Source: Cheilinus undulatus
Taxonomy: Eukaryota > Chordata > Actinopteri > Labriformes > Labridae
Length of the DNA: 64,000 nucleotides
NCBI RefSeq assembly: GCF_018320785.1
Contig: NC_054867.1
Coordinates: forward strand, 50,939,355-51,003,354
Reading direction: 5' to 3'
This document shows, one piece after another, positions 46,390 through 60,500 of the stretch; position 1 is the stretch's first letter, and every line of letters starts with the position of its first letter. The notes under the pieces were generated by a model. That model saw nothing but the letters and a program-made list of their open reading frames with translations. It made no database searches and was not told the DNA's origin. The translations under genes and the position numbers were made by a program.

Positions 46390-48570
46390 CATACCTTAAT
46401 GATGCAAAGAACAACACACTCAACACCTGTTAGAATAAATCAAGCTGTCAAGAGTCAAACTTTGAGTGACATAAAATTCGGTGTTTTGGGTGTGGGATTG
46501 GGATGTGGGAAGTTTTCCTATTCATAAATCTTCATGCTTTTTCTTATCAATTATCATTACACTTATCTTTAAATAACTATGAAAGATGTTCTCACTGCAG
46601 CAAATTTTAAGTCTTTGTAAGTCAATTTTAAGAGTGGACGCATAAGAAGAAGAGAAATGAAAACCTGGTGCATTCTTCAAAACAAAAATGAGCAGTGATG
46701 AGGTTTGTAGGCTAGAGCATACAAAAGCATCAGGACATTTTTGGATATTCAATAAAACCAAAGCAAAGAGGGTTAATCTGTCATTATTGGCAGTAATGTT
46801 TTTTAATTCTCCAGCCAAAATATCGGGGAGAAAATGGTGCATTTCAGACCTCAATATGTCCTTAGAGCTGAACTTTTCGTTGCAGATTCCTGATCTGATC
46901 GGTGACAGTGCAGACATCTGAGCAACCAAAGTGCAAGTCTGAAATTAAGCAAACCAGAAACATTACTTCTACTGGACAGAGCAGCTGCTTCCTGCCCATA
47001 TTTCTGCATGTTTTATCTGCTAATGGTCCTAAATTCAATACGTGGCAGTTTTATTTCTGTTGGACTCATTATGGTGGGTAAATTCCACTTTGATTATCCA
47101 GACTTGGTTTGTGATTGCTTAGTTCCCATCAATTTTCCAACAAAATCTAACATAAGTTTACTAAATTTAAATAAAAAGGGCATAACAATCATCGATAAAT
47201 GCATATCAAATATGTGGATATACGGGATCGGGGGCACCAAGATTAACACTTCTGGGTTTTATGCAGCTCTGCCTTCATTTTGTGCTCTACTTTGTGCAAA
47301 CATTTCACTCCAGCAGATTTGGTCTTTCATACCTAAAAACAACTAGACAGAAGGCCAGATGTTTACAGAGATGAACAGAGCAAAACTTGGACACCTCGCT
47401 CTAACTCAAACATAATCTTGATATATCTCTGTTTTTATGGTGAAATGGGAAACTGCAAAGGATCCATGTAATGGTTCAACTATTGTAATCTCACTGCAAA
47501 AATCTCAAACTGGTGAATGAAAAACACCAAATTAATCAAACTTAATTCTCAACCAAACAAATGCAGATGTGACTCCAAGCTTAAATAGGGTTTCAGGTGG
47601 ACACTAAAACATCTTTCTGATCGGATCCATTTGTCTCAGTTTCTTAAAACGAGTGAAAATAAATCCATTATTAGGTAAGAATTCTTTACTCATTTCCAAT
47701 AAATAAACATAATTTCTTTTATTTATTTGAAGATAAAATTGCTTTTCGTGCTTTAAATGCATAAATCTGCTTTCTTTTCCTTGACTCAGTGTGCAGACAT
47801 GACTAGAATCTTCTGAGTTTTTATAAAAGTCTGCACTTGATATAAGAAAATGATTTGAAGGGACTTAATTGTAGGCAGAATCAGCTTGACGACAGCTCGT
47901 TTTCTTCGTCACTGACGTCCTGCAGTGACAGTCTCAGCAGAGTCTGGAGGCTACATGTCAAAGACACTGAGATGATTTCTGGTGGAGGAAAGCTGGAGTT
48001 TGGTCCGGTTTGTCTGCTGCTCCAGGATCAGGATCAGCATGGTACCATGACAGCGTCACAGCTCTGACCTGAAGAGTTTTAGATCCAGGAAATTAAACCT
48101 CATCATCTAAGATGAGGCGTCCACAGTGGCTCCCAAAAATCAAATCCCTACTGTCCAAAAGCAAAGGTTTTAAGCAAGAAGCGCAGAAAAGAGGCCAGTT
48201 TGCTGGGAGCTAAAGCAGCAGGTCAACCAGAAAACCCTGTTCTTTAATATCTGGAGTTTGGTGGATGTCGCATGGTGACAAAGAGGACAAAGAAAGCAAA
48301 CCCTCGGATCTGGAGGATTGTCTAAAAATGGCACACCACAGCAGCCATTTCTCATCTCCTGTTCTGCAATCTGTCTAACCACAGCTACAGATTTTAAAGT
48401 TTAACAGCAGGAAAAGCAGAAATAATGATAAAAAACAAAAAGTTACTTGGATTTCCTCTTTGTTAGTGATTCCTTCCACATCCCAGAGGCGATAACCTGA
48501 CCCAGTTCAGACCACAGTGAAGAACCAGTGCGTATATCAGTCATGTTGCCGTAGTGATGGTTTAAAGAGG
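46390..48570. other. Region between repeats and pxk stop; probably pxk 3' UTR in part
   Basis: Open frames exist on both strands at 46522-46929, but they overlap each other and resemble nothing known. On the minus strand AATAAATAAA near 47725 could end the pxk mRNA, giving a 3' UTR of about 0.85 kb. Otherwise nothing is seen. Confidence 0.3.
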
Positions 48571-48578
48571 GGTCAGGG

Positions 48579-51500
48579 TCAGATGATGGGTTTGCTGCGG
48601 TCGGTGGTCTCGGCCTTCTTCAGTTTGCCCTTACTGAAAGTCTGGATGGAGCTCAGCAAAGCGCTGCGGCCTCCCCCTGCTCTGTCAGAGAAGGACAGAG
48701 GAGGAGGAGGAGGACAAGAGGAGGAGTTCAGCATGGGAGGAGGGGGAGGAGGAGGAGGAGGAGGAGGAGCAGCCTGGCCTCCTGTAGGAAAGACAGCAAA
48801 AGGGAGATTTCAGAATTTATATTACTGAACAAATACCGTAGTTGTTGGCTGCATGCATTTCCTCAGTAGCTGGTTTCACAAAGAAACATTCCACTGGTTT
48901 TCTGGCTTATGCTGGTCTTAAACTTACTGTCAGACTGGAAATAAATGCAGAGAAGACAAGACAAGAACTTATAGTTGCATCGAAAGCTTGTGTTGGCAGA
49001 GAAGATTTTTTTGCACGTCTCCTAACTGGCCTTGGCATTAATCAATTCACCGAAGAGCTCCACCATTCACAACTACAGCAGTGGTAGCATGTCAGCTCAG
49101 GAGAAGCACAGCTGATTGGCTCGTCACAAATGTGATCAATGGAATGTTACTCCAATCACCTTGTGAGAATCATTTGAAAAGTCCTGCCCTTCCCAAATGC
49201 TTTCTATGGAAGATTCATAGATGAGGATGAAATAAATCCAAGCAGTACATATATGAAACAGTTCATCACCTGGCAGTTCATGCCAGGTTAGCTGTCTCCC
49301 CTGTCCTCACATCCCTCTGCCAAAACACATTTCAGTCAGGCATTTCAACAGGCATCCCAGATAGTTGCAGTCAGCCATTATACAAGGTTTAAACCTTTTC
49401 TTGTTTGAATCTGTTGTCTAAAAAATGTCATGCACCCGATCCTTGCACACACCAAGTCTGATGCATTTATTTTTCTTTTCATTGTCAAAGTTCGTAGTAT
49501 GAGGAAAAATGTTTTCTTACTTTAAGGAAAAAGCAGTGAAAATGATTCTGTGGCTCTTTCACTCATTGAAAAGGTTAAAAAAAGGCAATGAGTCTATCCA
49601 ATCCTGAGGGAGACCTTCATATGGGTATTTGCACAAGCTTGTGTGCCACATCGCTGTACGAGCTTGGAGAGAGAGAGAGCACATCGTTCAATTCTGCTCC
49701 TTTATGGCAGAGTTGTGAGTACAATTTGGGACCTTTATTTAGTGGAGAGAGAGTTGCAGTCGTGACTCTGAAAAGTCAAAAATGTCTCTTATGTGTCTGT
49801 AAGCTGCTACTGGATACCTTAAATTACCCTTGGGGTTAATAAAGTATCTATCTATCTGTAAAGTCAATCACCCATTTGAATTATTTGGATAGATGTGAAA
49901 TAAATAAGAATTGAACCTGTTCTGGAAAAAAAATGTACAAAGTTTTGGTATCAGTGTGCAAATATATTCAACACAACATGAGATTTTATTTCTTGTAGAT
50001 GGAAAAACTGTGTGCAAAGATCTTTAACCTTTGCACAATGGCTCCAAAAATGGCTTGGGTACCAATGGGTGACATCACACAGATTTCATGTAATATTTTC
50101 TACAGTCTATAATCATTTCATTGTGATAATGTATTTCTATACCTCTTGGATACTCAATGAAGCAGTCACCTATAAAAAGGTGGATGGATTTGTGTCACAC
50201 ATCCATCTGGAAAACCTCCCATAGACAGTGTTTGGGAAAGGGCAGAACCTTTGAAAAAAACTCAGAGGGTGATTGGATGAACGTTCTATCACATCTTTAC
50301 GGACCAATCAGAGGAACAAAACACGTGACGTAGCCGCTACCGAGGAGTAAACTCCATAGAGAACTGCGTAACGTGAACCATGACGACTGTAGACATGTAA
50401 GTACTCAACTTTTGTTGTTTTTGAAAAGAAAAAAACTCACTGCTGGTCTTTCTTCTTCTTTTAATGAAGAAATTTTGTTAAGTTCTGATAAAACTGGTGC
50501 TGGCAGCATTCACGCTAATGTCTTCAGCCACAGTTGCACCGGCCTCTCTCATTGCTTGCTTATGTCACGACTCCGTCGTACCCAAAAGTACTGCCCCTCG
50601 GTGCTGATTGGTCCTGTCACTTTTTTACCGGGCAGGTGAGAGCCTTTCAAGATGGATTCGCTGGTGAGAAACATGGAAACGGGCGTATCCATCTGCTTTG
50701 CATGGTTAGTGCTTTCTTGGATTTTTTCAGAATAATAGTGACTGTTTCTGTAAAGAGTTTTTCTCTGTGAAACCAGCTTCTTCACATCAGGGATCAGGCT
50801 GAAGTCAAATCACCATCAGTTCAAACTTAATTAATGCCTCAAACTGAGGAACTTAAAGGCTTTTAAAAATACAGAGCAGACACATAGAGACAGTACAAAG
50901 AAAGTTCTAGGTCCTTATATCCTCACAGAGTTTAATGGCTCAAGCGTTCCTGAAGTCAATGGACATCCTATAACCATTAGTCACAAACATCCCATCTGTT
51001 TTAATGTAATCTCTCTTTAATCTACAGTACCCATGAGCCTTAGAGTGTCGCTATGAAGGAGGAAAGAGATCTATCATTGAGAATATTTAAATCAAATTTA
51101 AGTAAAAATCTGCAAAATCTTTCATATCTACTGATAACGATATAACACTTTTAAAGCTTTTGTCTGTCAATCATATCATGTGGATTATATCACACATCCT
51201 TGATTAGCTCTTGTGCCCCATATGTTTGTTTTAAGCACGTTTCCCTTCCATCTATGGAGTGAACTGATGGTGAATTGAACTTTAAACTTGTCTATTTTGG
51301 TCAGCTGCACCATTTTGCATCCCAAACTGAGGAAAAACCCAGGGACTACAGGCAGAGAGGCAAAATGGTGGAGAGCTTGACATGAACATGAAGCAGAGGT
51401 AAAAAGCCCAGACTGGATCCTCAGACTCCACTCTGAGTCTGAACCCTTGGAGATTTGTCTGCAGCGTAATGAAAGGAAACCAACCCTGAAGAAACCCCTC

Positions 51501-54500
51501 ACTGCAAGGAATAATGAGCATCTGGACAAGAAAACAAGCCTGAAAATAAAAACAAAAAACAAAAACGGAAACATTTGAAAAAGCAGATTTGCTTGCAGTG
51601 GAGAAGGATTATCTTCAGTATGGCTGTTTAACACTTTCATTTAGTCAGGCAGAAACTTTTGTGTTTATTGATGTGAATCTTGACATAAAACTGTAGTCAA
51701 GATCAGTTTCAATATTTCTGGAGTCCTCTTATGACAAAAAAAAAATAAGAGTTCAGCAGTGTCAGCATTTCAAAAATAAATCTGATATCTGTGTTCACAT
51801 CTGCAAAATCTGCTGACTAAATAACCTACAAACTAATAAAACAAGCTTAAGAAACTGCTCCTTATTCTATTTACATTTTTCAAAATTATGCAATTTCTGT
51901 TCTTTCTAGTAGCTAATTTTAACATATATATTTTTAAAAATATAAAATGGATCATTTTTTGTCGAGGTTGCATGTGTATTAACAACAAATCACTTATTAT
52001 CATTATTGTTATCAAAATAGTTATATTAAAAGTAATAAAAACAACAATAATAATTATTATTATTATTAATAATAATAACCATGATTACTTTTATCAAAAT
52101 TTTTTTTATTGACAATAATATAATGCTATAATTTATTCTTTTGTCATTATTATTAATATAATAATAATAATAACTGTAATAACTATTATTACCATTATTT
52201 TTACTATCATTATTGTTTTTATTACTTTTATCATAACAATTTTATTAACAATAATATAATACATTATTTTATTCTTTTGTGATTATTACTATTATTATTA
52301 TTAGCATCATTGTTTTTTATGCGACTATATAATATTCTTTTTTTATTATTATTATTATTATTATTACTACTATCATCTTAATAATATTACTATTTGATTA
52401 TCATAATAATTATTATATTATCATAATTATTTTTGTGATTACTGGTTGTCTTGGACTTCTATGTTTCTTTCAATTTCATCCAAAAATAGCTCCTATGTTA
52501 AGCATAATCTAGAGATCTCTTTTATATTTTCCTTGGTAACTGAACTTTGTGTTATGCTTTTGTTCTTAGCTTTTAAAGACTTGAAATGTATTTTCTATCT
52601 GGTTTACAATGACTTTCCTGCTACTGTCATAAATGACACACCAATTGAATTTAAAATATATACATATTGCTTGTCACTCGTTTAAAGACACAGCGAGTAA
52701 AACTGGGATTATCCAACTGAAATACGCAACAGTTAGATTCTAGATTGCAAAGCTCACTTCTGGTGTTAACCACTGGAATTAAAGGAACGTTTAACTGTGA
52801 TGTAGACTCTTCTGTGGTTCTGTAGAAATGCGACGGAGTTTGTGGAGGAGGACCCTGCTTGTGCATGAACAAAAGGCTTATTCTTAATTAAAAAAACCAA
52901 AACTATATATATATATATATATATATAGTCAAATGCTACAAAATATTATCTGGCTTTTTTTTTAGATCCTTATTGCAGTTTCCGAATATCTCACAAAATG
53001 ATTTATTTTTTTTTTTAATAATTAAAGGGCAACTGTGTAAGACAAGAAAGAAACCTCTACCAATAGTGTGGATTAATGCTAGTTTAATATGAGTGTATTT
53101 CAGGGGTTTGTTATTGAAAGTGAAAGCTTCAAAGATGTGATAAAGTTCATTATAATAACCCACTCCACAACCCCACACAAAGGCAGACAGAACATAAAAA
53201 CAGAAACAGAGACGGACATGCTACAAGCGACTGATTGAGCAGACAGACAGAACTGACAGATCACAATCTCCAATGAGAACTGCAGGTCTGAATACTGGAG
53301 GAGATTCATGTCTGAGAGGTTTGGGCATCATTGCAGATTGTGAGGTTTTTTTAAAAGCTGTATGTGCACCCTGATCAAGGCCAGCAGCTCGTTACCTTGA
53401 AACTTTAAAACCCTGAGTACAGAAGTATGCATGGACTCTCTGATATCGTCCTCTAGTCCATCTTTGGCCAGTAAACCTCTGTTCATGCAGGGATTGTGCC
53501 TCCTCTTCCACATTTTGTTCACTAAACTCTCTCTACCAACTTTCTGACTCTACACACTGTCTCGTCTAAATTAAGATACAGGTAAAAAAAGAAATCTTAT
53601 AAAACAAAAAAACATTCTGTCTTCATTTACCTCATTCATATCATAAGCATCACTGTGAAAAGTCATGAAGTAGAGAAGTGATTTGAGTCAAATTAGCAGG
53701 AAAATCTGTTTAAAGCACCCTGTTTGTCCTTAGAAAATTTCTGATAATTAGCATCAGGGATTCAATGATTATATTACACAAGTAGGGACAATAATATTTT
53801 GCTTTATTAATATTTTTCCCATTTCTATTCCAGTGTCAGGATGAGAAATCACATTTAAATTCAGCCTAAAATAATCTAAACCACTTTAATGTTATAATAA
53901 ACTCAACTTTGCAGCAGACTTCGAGTTATTCTCTGTCCTAACTGTTATCATTCTGAGATTATATCTGTGACAAGAGCATGCTGGGAGGCCAGGGTGTACC
54001 ACATCTTCAAAAACCACCAGAGACCTTCATCATCATCATCATCATCATTGTAATCGACATCATAAATCTTTTACTTTACCCAACGACATGGTCAGAATGG
54101 AGCATGCTCTATGGTGGAGACGGCACAAGAAGAGGAGAGAAAGGGAGATGACCATTATCTGTCCAATTAGCATTTACAGTTTCACCAGGACAAGGAGGAG
54201 GAAAGGAGAGAGAGGAGGAAAGAGGAGGAGAAACAAGGAGAGGAGGAAAGGAGAGGAGAGGAGAGGAGAGGAGAGGAGACATGTATGCCAGGGTAGAAAA
54301 CTGATGCCACATTTCTGTCAAAATACGTAGAAAACTGAAGGGCTACATCTGGATGGCCTGTTGTTTTTATAGTGAATCTGCTCATGGATATAAAGTTTTA
54401 CTGACAGCAACATGTGTCTCAGTAACTTGGAAAATGAAAAACTATGATGTAAAACTGATCATATTTATGAAGATCTGCTGTTTTTATCACTATAATGGTA

Positions 54501-57500
54501 AGCACTGTGAAGCACTTGGTGACCTTGTTCTATGAAAAGTGCCACATTTACTAAAACTTACTGGAAATATCTAATTTTATTCCCACTTCCACTCACGTGT
54601 TGCTAGTGAATTCCTTTGTTCAACAGTGTTCCTCTTTCACCAAAAAAACCTTTTCCATGGTCTCCTGCTGAATGTACTCATTAACACCCCAAATGAGAAT
54701 CAATTACCACTGAAAATAATGCACAAAATAAACAAACAGCCCCTGTTTAATTGTTAATTGATAAAAAATACTGATCAGGAAATAACTGATGCATTCTTAA
54801 AAAAATCAAACTGTATTTTGTATGGTTGAGAGTCCTAAAAAATATTAGACCAACTTATTCTTTAGTAGAAAACAAATGAGTGAAAGACTGTACAACAATC
54901 AGAGCACTGAGAGACAGACTGGCCCAACTGATTTGTCTTGTTGATAGGATTTCCTGTCAAAGAGGATTCATATGTCTGATAATAAAGTAAAGCATCAGTG
55001 TTTCCCACCCTGCATCCATCTAAAGACCAAACAAGACAGTTACAGCAAAGACAGATACCTGTCTGAAAAGCAGGTAACCATATGGTGAGAGACGAGAAGA
55101 GACAGACAGAGAGGTAGTTCAGGTGAGTCGATTTAAAATTCACTCATACAAAATTCAGATTAATTCAGGGTTAATTAAAGATGCTGTTATTGATCTGAGC
55201 AGCGTGCTGAGACTCCAGTCGAGGTGCTGACTGGCTTGTATTAAACTCTGTTAAACAGAGATAGGAGGACAGACAGACGTTCAGACGGACAGGCGTACCT
55301 GTAGTGGATGGTGGTGTAGGGGATGAGGGACATGTGGGAGGAGAGCTGGCTCCTGAACCTAAAAATAAACACAAAAACAAAGAAATAATCCCCATCAGTA
55401 ACTTTATCAGAAGTCTGAACATGGATAAACGACATCCCAACTGTTCATTTATTTAAGGAACACTGGTAGATCAGGATGCATGAAGGTGTGGCAGTGAGTA
55501 CTGTTGCCTCACAGCTAAAAGGTACGCGGTTTGAATCCGGATCAGACAGAGCTTTTCTGTGTGGAGTTTGCGTGCACTCCCCCTGCATGTAAGGGTTCAC
55601 TCCAGGTACTCTGGCTTCCTTCCACAGTTCAAAAACATGCTCATTATGTTAGATGGTGACTCTAAATGGAAATGCAATGACAGCTCGGACTGTCTTTGGA
55701 CAAGTGACGAGATACTAGACTGGCAAATCCTGCAGAAGACTGGGACTCAATCTGAGCTGTCGTCCGTCACAAATTAGTCTTTATTATTATCCTTTTTTTT
55801 ATTTTTACAAGATTGTTTTTGTGCTTCTTAGAAGATAAACTGTATATCTTAGGCCTTTTATGCATTTATTGATAGAGGATGACAGTGGACAGAATTAGAA
55901 ACAGGGATGAAAGAACGAGGGAGAGACATATGAAAAGAATCCACAGGCTGGGCTTGAACCTGGGCTGCCTGCTTATATGGGGCACGACCTAACGACCAGG
56001 TCATCTGCGCTCCATTGTTGTTTTTGTTTTGATAGGACAGCTGAAGAGAGAAAATAAGGGGAGAGTGGGCAAAGGCAAGTACCAAACAGTACCATGATCA
56101 GGAGTTGATCCTGCTACTAGTGCGTTGAGCACTCCAGTCTCTGTGTAAGTGCACCTGCTGTACCAACTGGACTACTGGCAGGTAGACTACTTGCCTACCT
56201 GCCATTATAGCCAAAAGCTGAGCTTTCTGTGACATCAGTTTCACCTTGTGTGCACTAAAACTAAATGCATGTATTTAAACCGGTGATGAAGGTGTTGCAA
56301 ACCCACCACTAATCCACTACAGGTAAGAACAAGATGTATAGCTAACTAACTAAACAGAAGTTTAAGTTGTAAAGATGACCTACCAGAGTTATTGTTGTTT
56401 CTAACGGACACGTCCTCTTCATTTTCATACGCTGACTGTCTGGATTTCTGCAAAAACAAGAACGCATCTTTGTTATAAAATGTACTGTGACATCAGTTCC
56501 AAACTTTGGAAAACAAACAAAAAGACACTGTTGATATTTAACTGTAAAACTTAGTTTGCAGCTCAATCTCAATACATGTAGTTAATTTAAGTCTCATGCT
56601 GGGGAAAACATTCCTGTGGGTTTCTGTCCTCATTTTGTCAAACCCAACAAGCAAAATAGCAAAACATCCCACAAGCAATTTAAGAGTTCTTTAATCTATT
56701 GTTGTTGCATGCTTGAAAATAATACTTTTGCCAGAAACTAGCAGGGAGTTTCTTACAAATGTCATTGTGTTTCTTTGTGTTGCTGTGTGATACAGACCTT
56801 CCTTGCTAGAATCTTTCTCCTCTTCCTCTCCTCCTCTGAGCCGTGATGAGACTGAGCTCGGGTCAGCCTCCTGTGCTGGTGGAGCTGAAATTAAACATTA
56901 AAACACAAGATTAGACTTGTTAGAAATAAGCAAGCTTTATATTTTTATTTTAAAACAGAGAGAAAAGAACCATCAAACATGTAATAAAGTGACGTACCAC
57001 TCTCTGCTCCTCGTGTAGTCTCTTCTCCAGACTCTCCTTTGCTGTCTTTAGTGCTTCTTTTAGCCTGCTGGGAATCTGGAAGGGTGGATTAAAATTATTA
57101 TAATTTGACAGATAATTTGACACAGATAAAGTTATATCAGGCCAAGCGTCTCACCTTGATCTGTGATTTTTCTGACTGTTGCAGCAGAACATCACTGAAC
57201 AACCTGCAAAACATACAAATGAGAAAAAAAAGTTGCTGTGGAACTGTTTATTTTTCAAGTGTCAGTATAAGTTTGCTAAAAGGTTTTTATTAATAAATTC
57301 TTGAGCTGACATTGGATGCATGGCTGAACTTTTGTTTATAGTTTGTGAGTTAACCTACTCAGCAGTGACTTTTATAATAGTTTGAAGCCACTACAAAGTC
57401 TATGATATTTTGAAGCACTTAGCAGAAAAATCATCCACACATTTAATTTTACTCAGTTCGGCCATGGCTAAGGGGATAGTTAAAAATACGTTTAGGCTGT

Positions 57501-60500
57501 TTTCTTGAGATCTCTACTTATTTACCTTCTCATCTTGGAAAAACAAGACTGTTTATTTCCATATGAATGTGTCAACTTTTTGAGATCTTTAGAAAAAACC
57601 CAAAATGTCCATTATAGCATAAGAAATGGAGCTAAATAAAAGGTAAGCATGCCCCCCAGAGCCTTTGAAATAATTTCTCTTTTGCTTCAGTCAAAGGTTC
57701 TTTTTCCATCAAAGACAAAAATGGCAACGTTCTTATTTTAATATGAATAATTGAAATGTGTTTGGAAGTTTGAGAGGGGATTCCTCATGAAGGAGGAGTA
57801 GTGAATCCTGAGACTTGTGAAACATCTGCCCTAGACCAGTGGTTCTCAACCTTGGGGTCTGGACCCCCTTGGGGTTGCAAGAGATTGACGGGGGGGTTAC
57901 CAGATGCCTACCACCAATTTTACCAAATGTTAACCCCTTTTCATCACTTTTCAACACCAATTTTAGCACATTTTTGCCACTTAAAACCCATTTATGTTGA
58001 TATTAAACCCTTTTCACCACTTTTTTTCTGCCTGTTTTTGTCACTTCTAAACCAATTCATGCCACTTTTTGCCTATTGTTGCCTCTGTTGACTCATTACT
58101 GCCACTATTAACCACTTTTTACACCTCTTTTTGCCCATTTTAACCACAGTTATCCTATTTCTGCGGGTTTATAGCAATTTTTCATCCCATTCCACCTAAT
58201 TTCCACCCACTTTTTGCACTTTAGCGCAATTTCAGCCATATTTTAACCCCCTTTTACCACTTTTTGTGCCAGTTTTTGCCAATTTAATCAATTTCTGGCT
58301 ATTTTTTGCCACTTTTAACCCATTTATGTTCTTTAAAAATCCAATATCAACACCTTTTCCACAATTTTTTGCCATTATTATCTAATTTAAGCAACTTTCA
58401 CCCATTTTAAATATGTTTTAAACAAAAGTTATTTTCATTCTAAGAAGGCTGTTTACTACACAAATGAATAGATATATTTGTTTCTTTGATAAGAGTGGTT
58501 ATTATTCAGGTCAAATTTAAAATATGATTATCACAGCTTAACTCTGACCATGATTTTGCTGACCCCCATGGGCCCCCTAGTTTGGCTCCTCCCCCTTTAT
58601 CCCTCCTTATGGAGAGCCTTTGTCTGCATATGACCATTCTTGAATGTGCATGGCTGTGTTCAGCCAGCTTCAGGTACAGCAGGGGTCCCCAATCTCTGGC
58701 ACCTTCATTTTGGGGGTCGCGGGCTGAAAAGGTTGAGAACTACTGCTCTAGACTCTTTTGAGTGAGTTAATTATATGGGCAGTTATTCAGCCTTTAGTCA
58801 CTCATATCAATACACAAATCAAACCTTAAGTTTCTATGTTAGCGTTTTTTGACAGACTGAAAAATGTATTTAAATTCAGTGGATTTACAACATTAAAGGT
58901 AATGATTCTGACTGTGCACAGATTATTTTGTGCATCTTTGCTCTTTGAAAAACAGTAAGTGAACTCACGGCGTCTGCATGAGCTCTGACACTGTCGGCAT
59001 CTTGCTCTTACAGGCCTCTGGAGACAGGATGGACTGCAGCACAGACACTAAGCACAGAAATACACATGCTTTAAATCATGATTATTACCAACATAGACAC
59101 TCTGAGACATTTCAGGTTTTAGTTGGTTCAGCATTTGCAGATACAGAGGAGTTGTGATAGCATGTTAGTAATCTTTAAACAGCTGTACTGACCCACAGTG
59201 GTGTAGGGGGCATCAGGGAACTGATCTACAGGGACACTGTCAGGTGGTCGGCCATACGTCATCTCGTAGAGTAAATGTCCAAAACAGAAAACGTCGATGC
59301 TCTCCGTGTTCTGCAGACACACGTAAACAAAGTCAGAAATATTTATCATAAACATTAGATGACAAAGTTAGCTAAGACAGTGAAAGATCTCTTAGCACAT
59401 GTAGAATATCAACAGATTTCAAAATACCGTTTACAAGTAATTATCTTAGACACTGTTCAACTTTATAAATATTAATTTTGGGGCTTTTTCCTTGTTATTT
59501 AGACAGGTCAGCTGGAGAGAAGGGGGGAAGATATGCATCAAACAGGGCAGAGACTGAGAATTGATCGACCCATAGCCTCTGTATAAGGGCAGCTGCATTA
59601 CCTACTGAGCTAAACCAGTGCCCACCATTCCACTTTAAACTTTTGATATGTTTCATATCCATCTTGCTAATCTGACCATTAAAAAGGCAGAGCAAACTCT
59701 CATGTTTATGAAATAAAATTTGAATGTTAAAAAAGTAAAAGGTTTCAATTATGAATAGACTTATTTGCATATTTTTGAATGTGTTATTAACTATTAATTA
59801 TTTCATGGTCAAACAACAATAACCTCACAACATTCAGGCTTACTCCACGTTAACGTACATTTATCTTCCTGAGCTGTGTGAAGGCTGGCCGCAGCGCTGA
59901 GGGAACTCCCAGCATGCCGTTCTCTACATCCGTGAGTCGACAAACGCCTTCATCCACGATTACGTTTGACGCATTTAGGTGACCGAAAAACACACCGCCG
60001 TCATGAAGGAGCTTCAGAGCCTGAAAACATGCAGAAATATACACATTTAAATTCCATCTTTTCCCCTTTAACACTTTTTTTTCTTTCATTTTTTGTATTA
60101 CATGTGTTTCTTGTTATAGTCTGCGTTTTTTCTCTTTACACAATAATATAAAATGTCACGTGTGTACGTTATGTAAAATGTAAAAGAAAAAAAGAATGTG
60201 TCCTTGTTAATCACTGTGTTTTCACCTCGAGGATCTGTCGTCCATACAGTTTGATGTGCTGCAGTTCGAGGCCCTGACTCTTCTTTGGGTTACAGTACTT
60301 CTTCAGGTAACTCTCTCTGGGCTTCACCTGCACAAAGAAAGGGGAAAGTGTGAATGTTTCATAGGAATTTAATAAAAAAAAAAATATTTTTGGCTCATCC
60401 GGAGTCACAGAAAAACTGTCACTGCTTTGTAGAGCACAAATTAAATTCTTTTTATCTCTTTTACGTTGGATTGGAGGCAAAACTAATACCCAAATTTCTC

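Larger units (their letters stand above)
48782..55298 (-). other. pxk: Last pxk intron (6.5 kb)
   Basis: The intron holds a retroposon tail at 49795-49857 (CCTTGGGGTTAATAAAGTATC then ATCT repeats), the dispersed repeat at 50270-50400, a long AT-rich ATT/TAA-type simple stretch at 52030-52440, (AT)n at 52903-52926, (CAT)n at 54028-54049 and GGAGA-type units at 54190-54280. No nested gene is supported. Confidence 0.6.

Noticed and set aside
46522-46929. 135-residue minus-strand open frame.
   Set aside because: An overlapping frame exists on the other strand, there is no family resemblance, and no splice sites or coding bias are apparent; it could be pxk 3' UTR.
50379-50397. ATG followed by a good GTAAGT donor, next to CCAAT and CACGTG words, as if a nested plus-strand gene starts in the pxk intron.
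   Set aside because: The same sequence block occurs in diverged form near 4990-5110 on the other strand, so it is a repeat; no following exon with a sensible frame was found.
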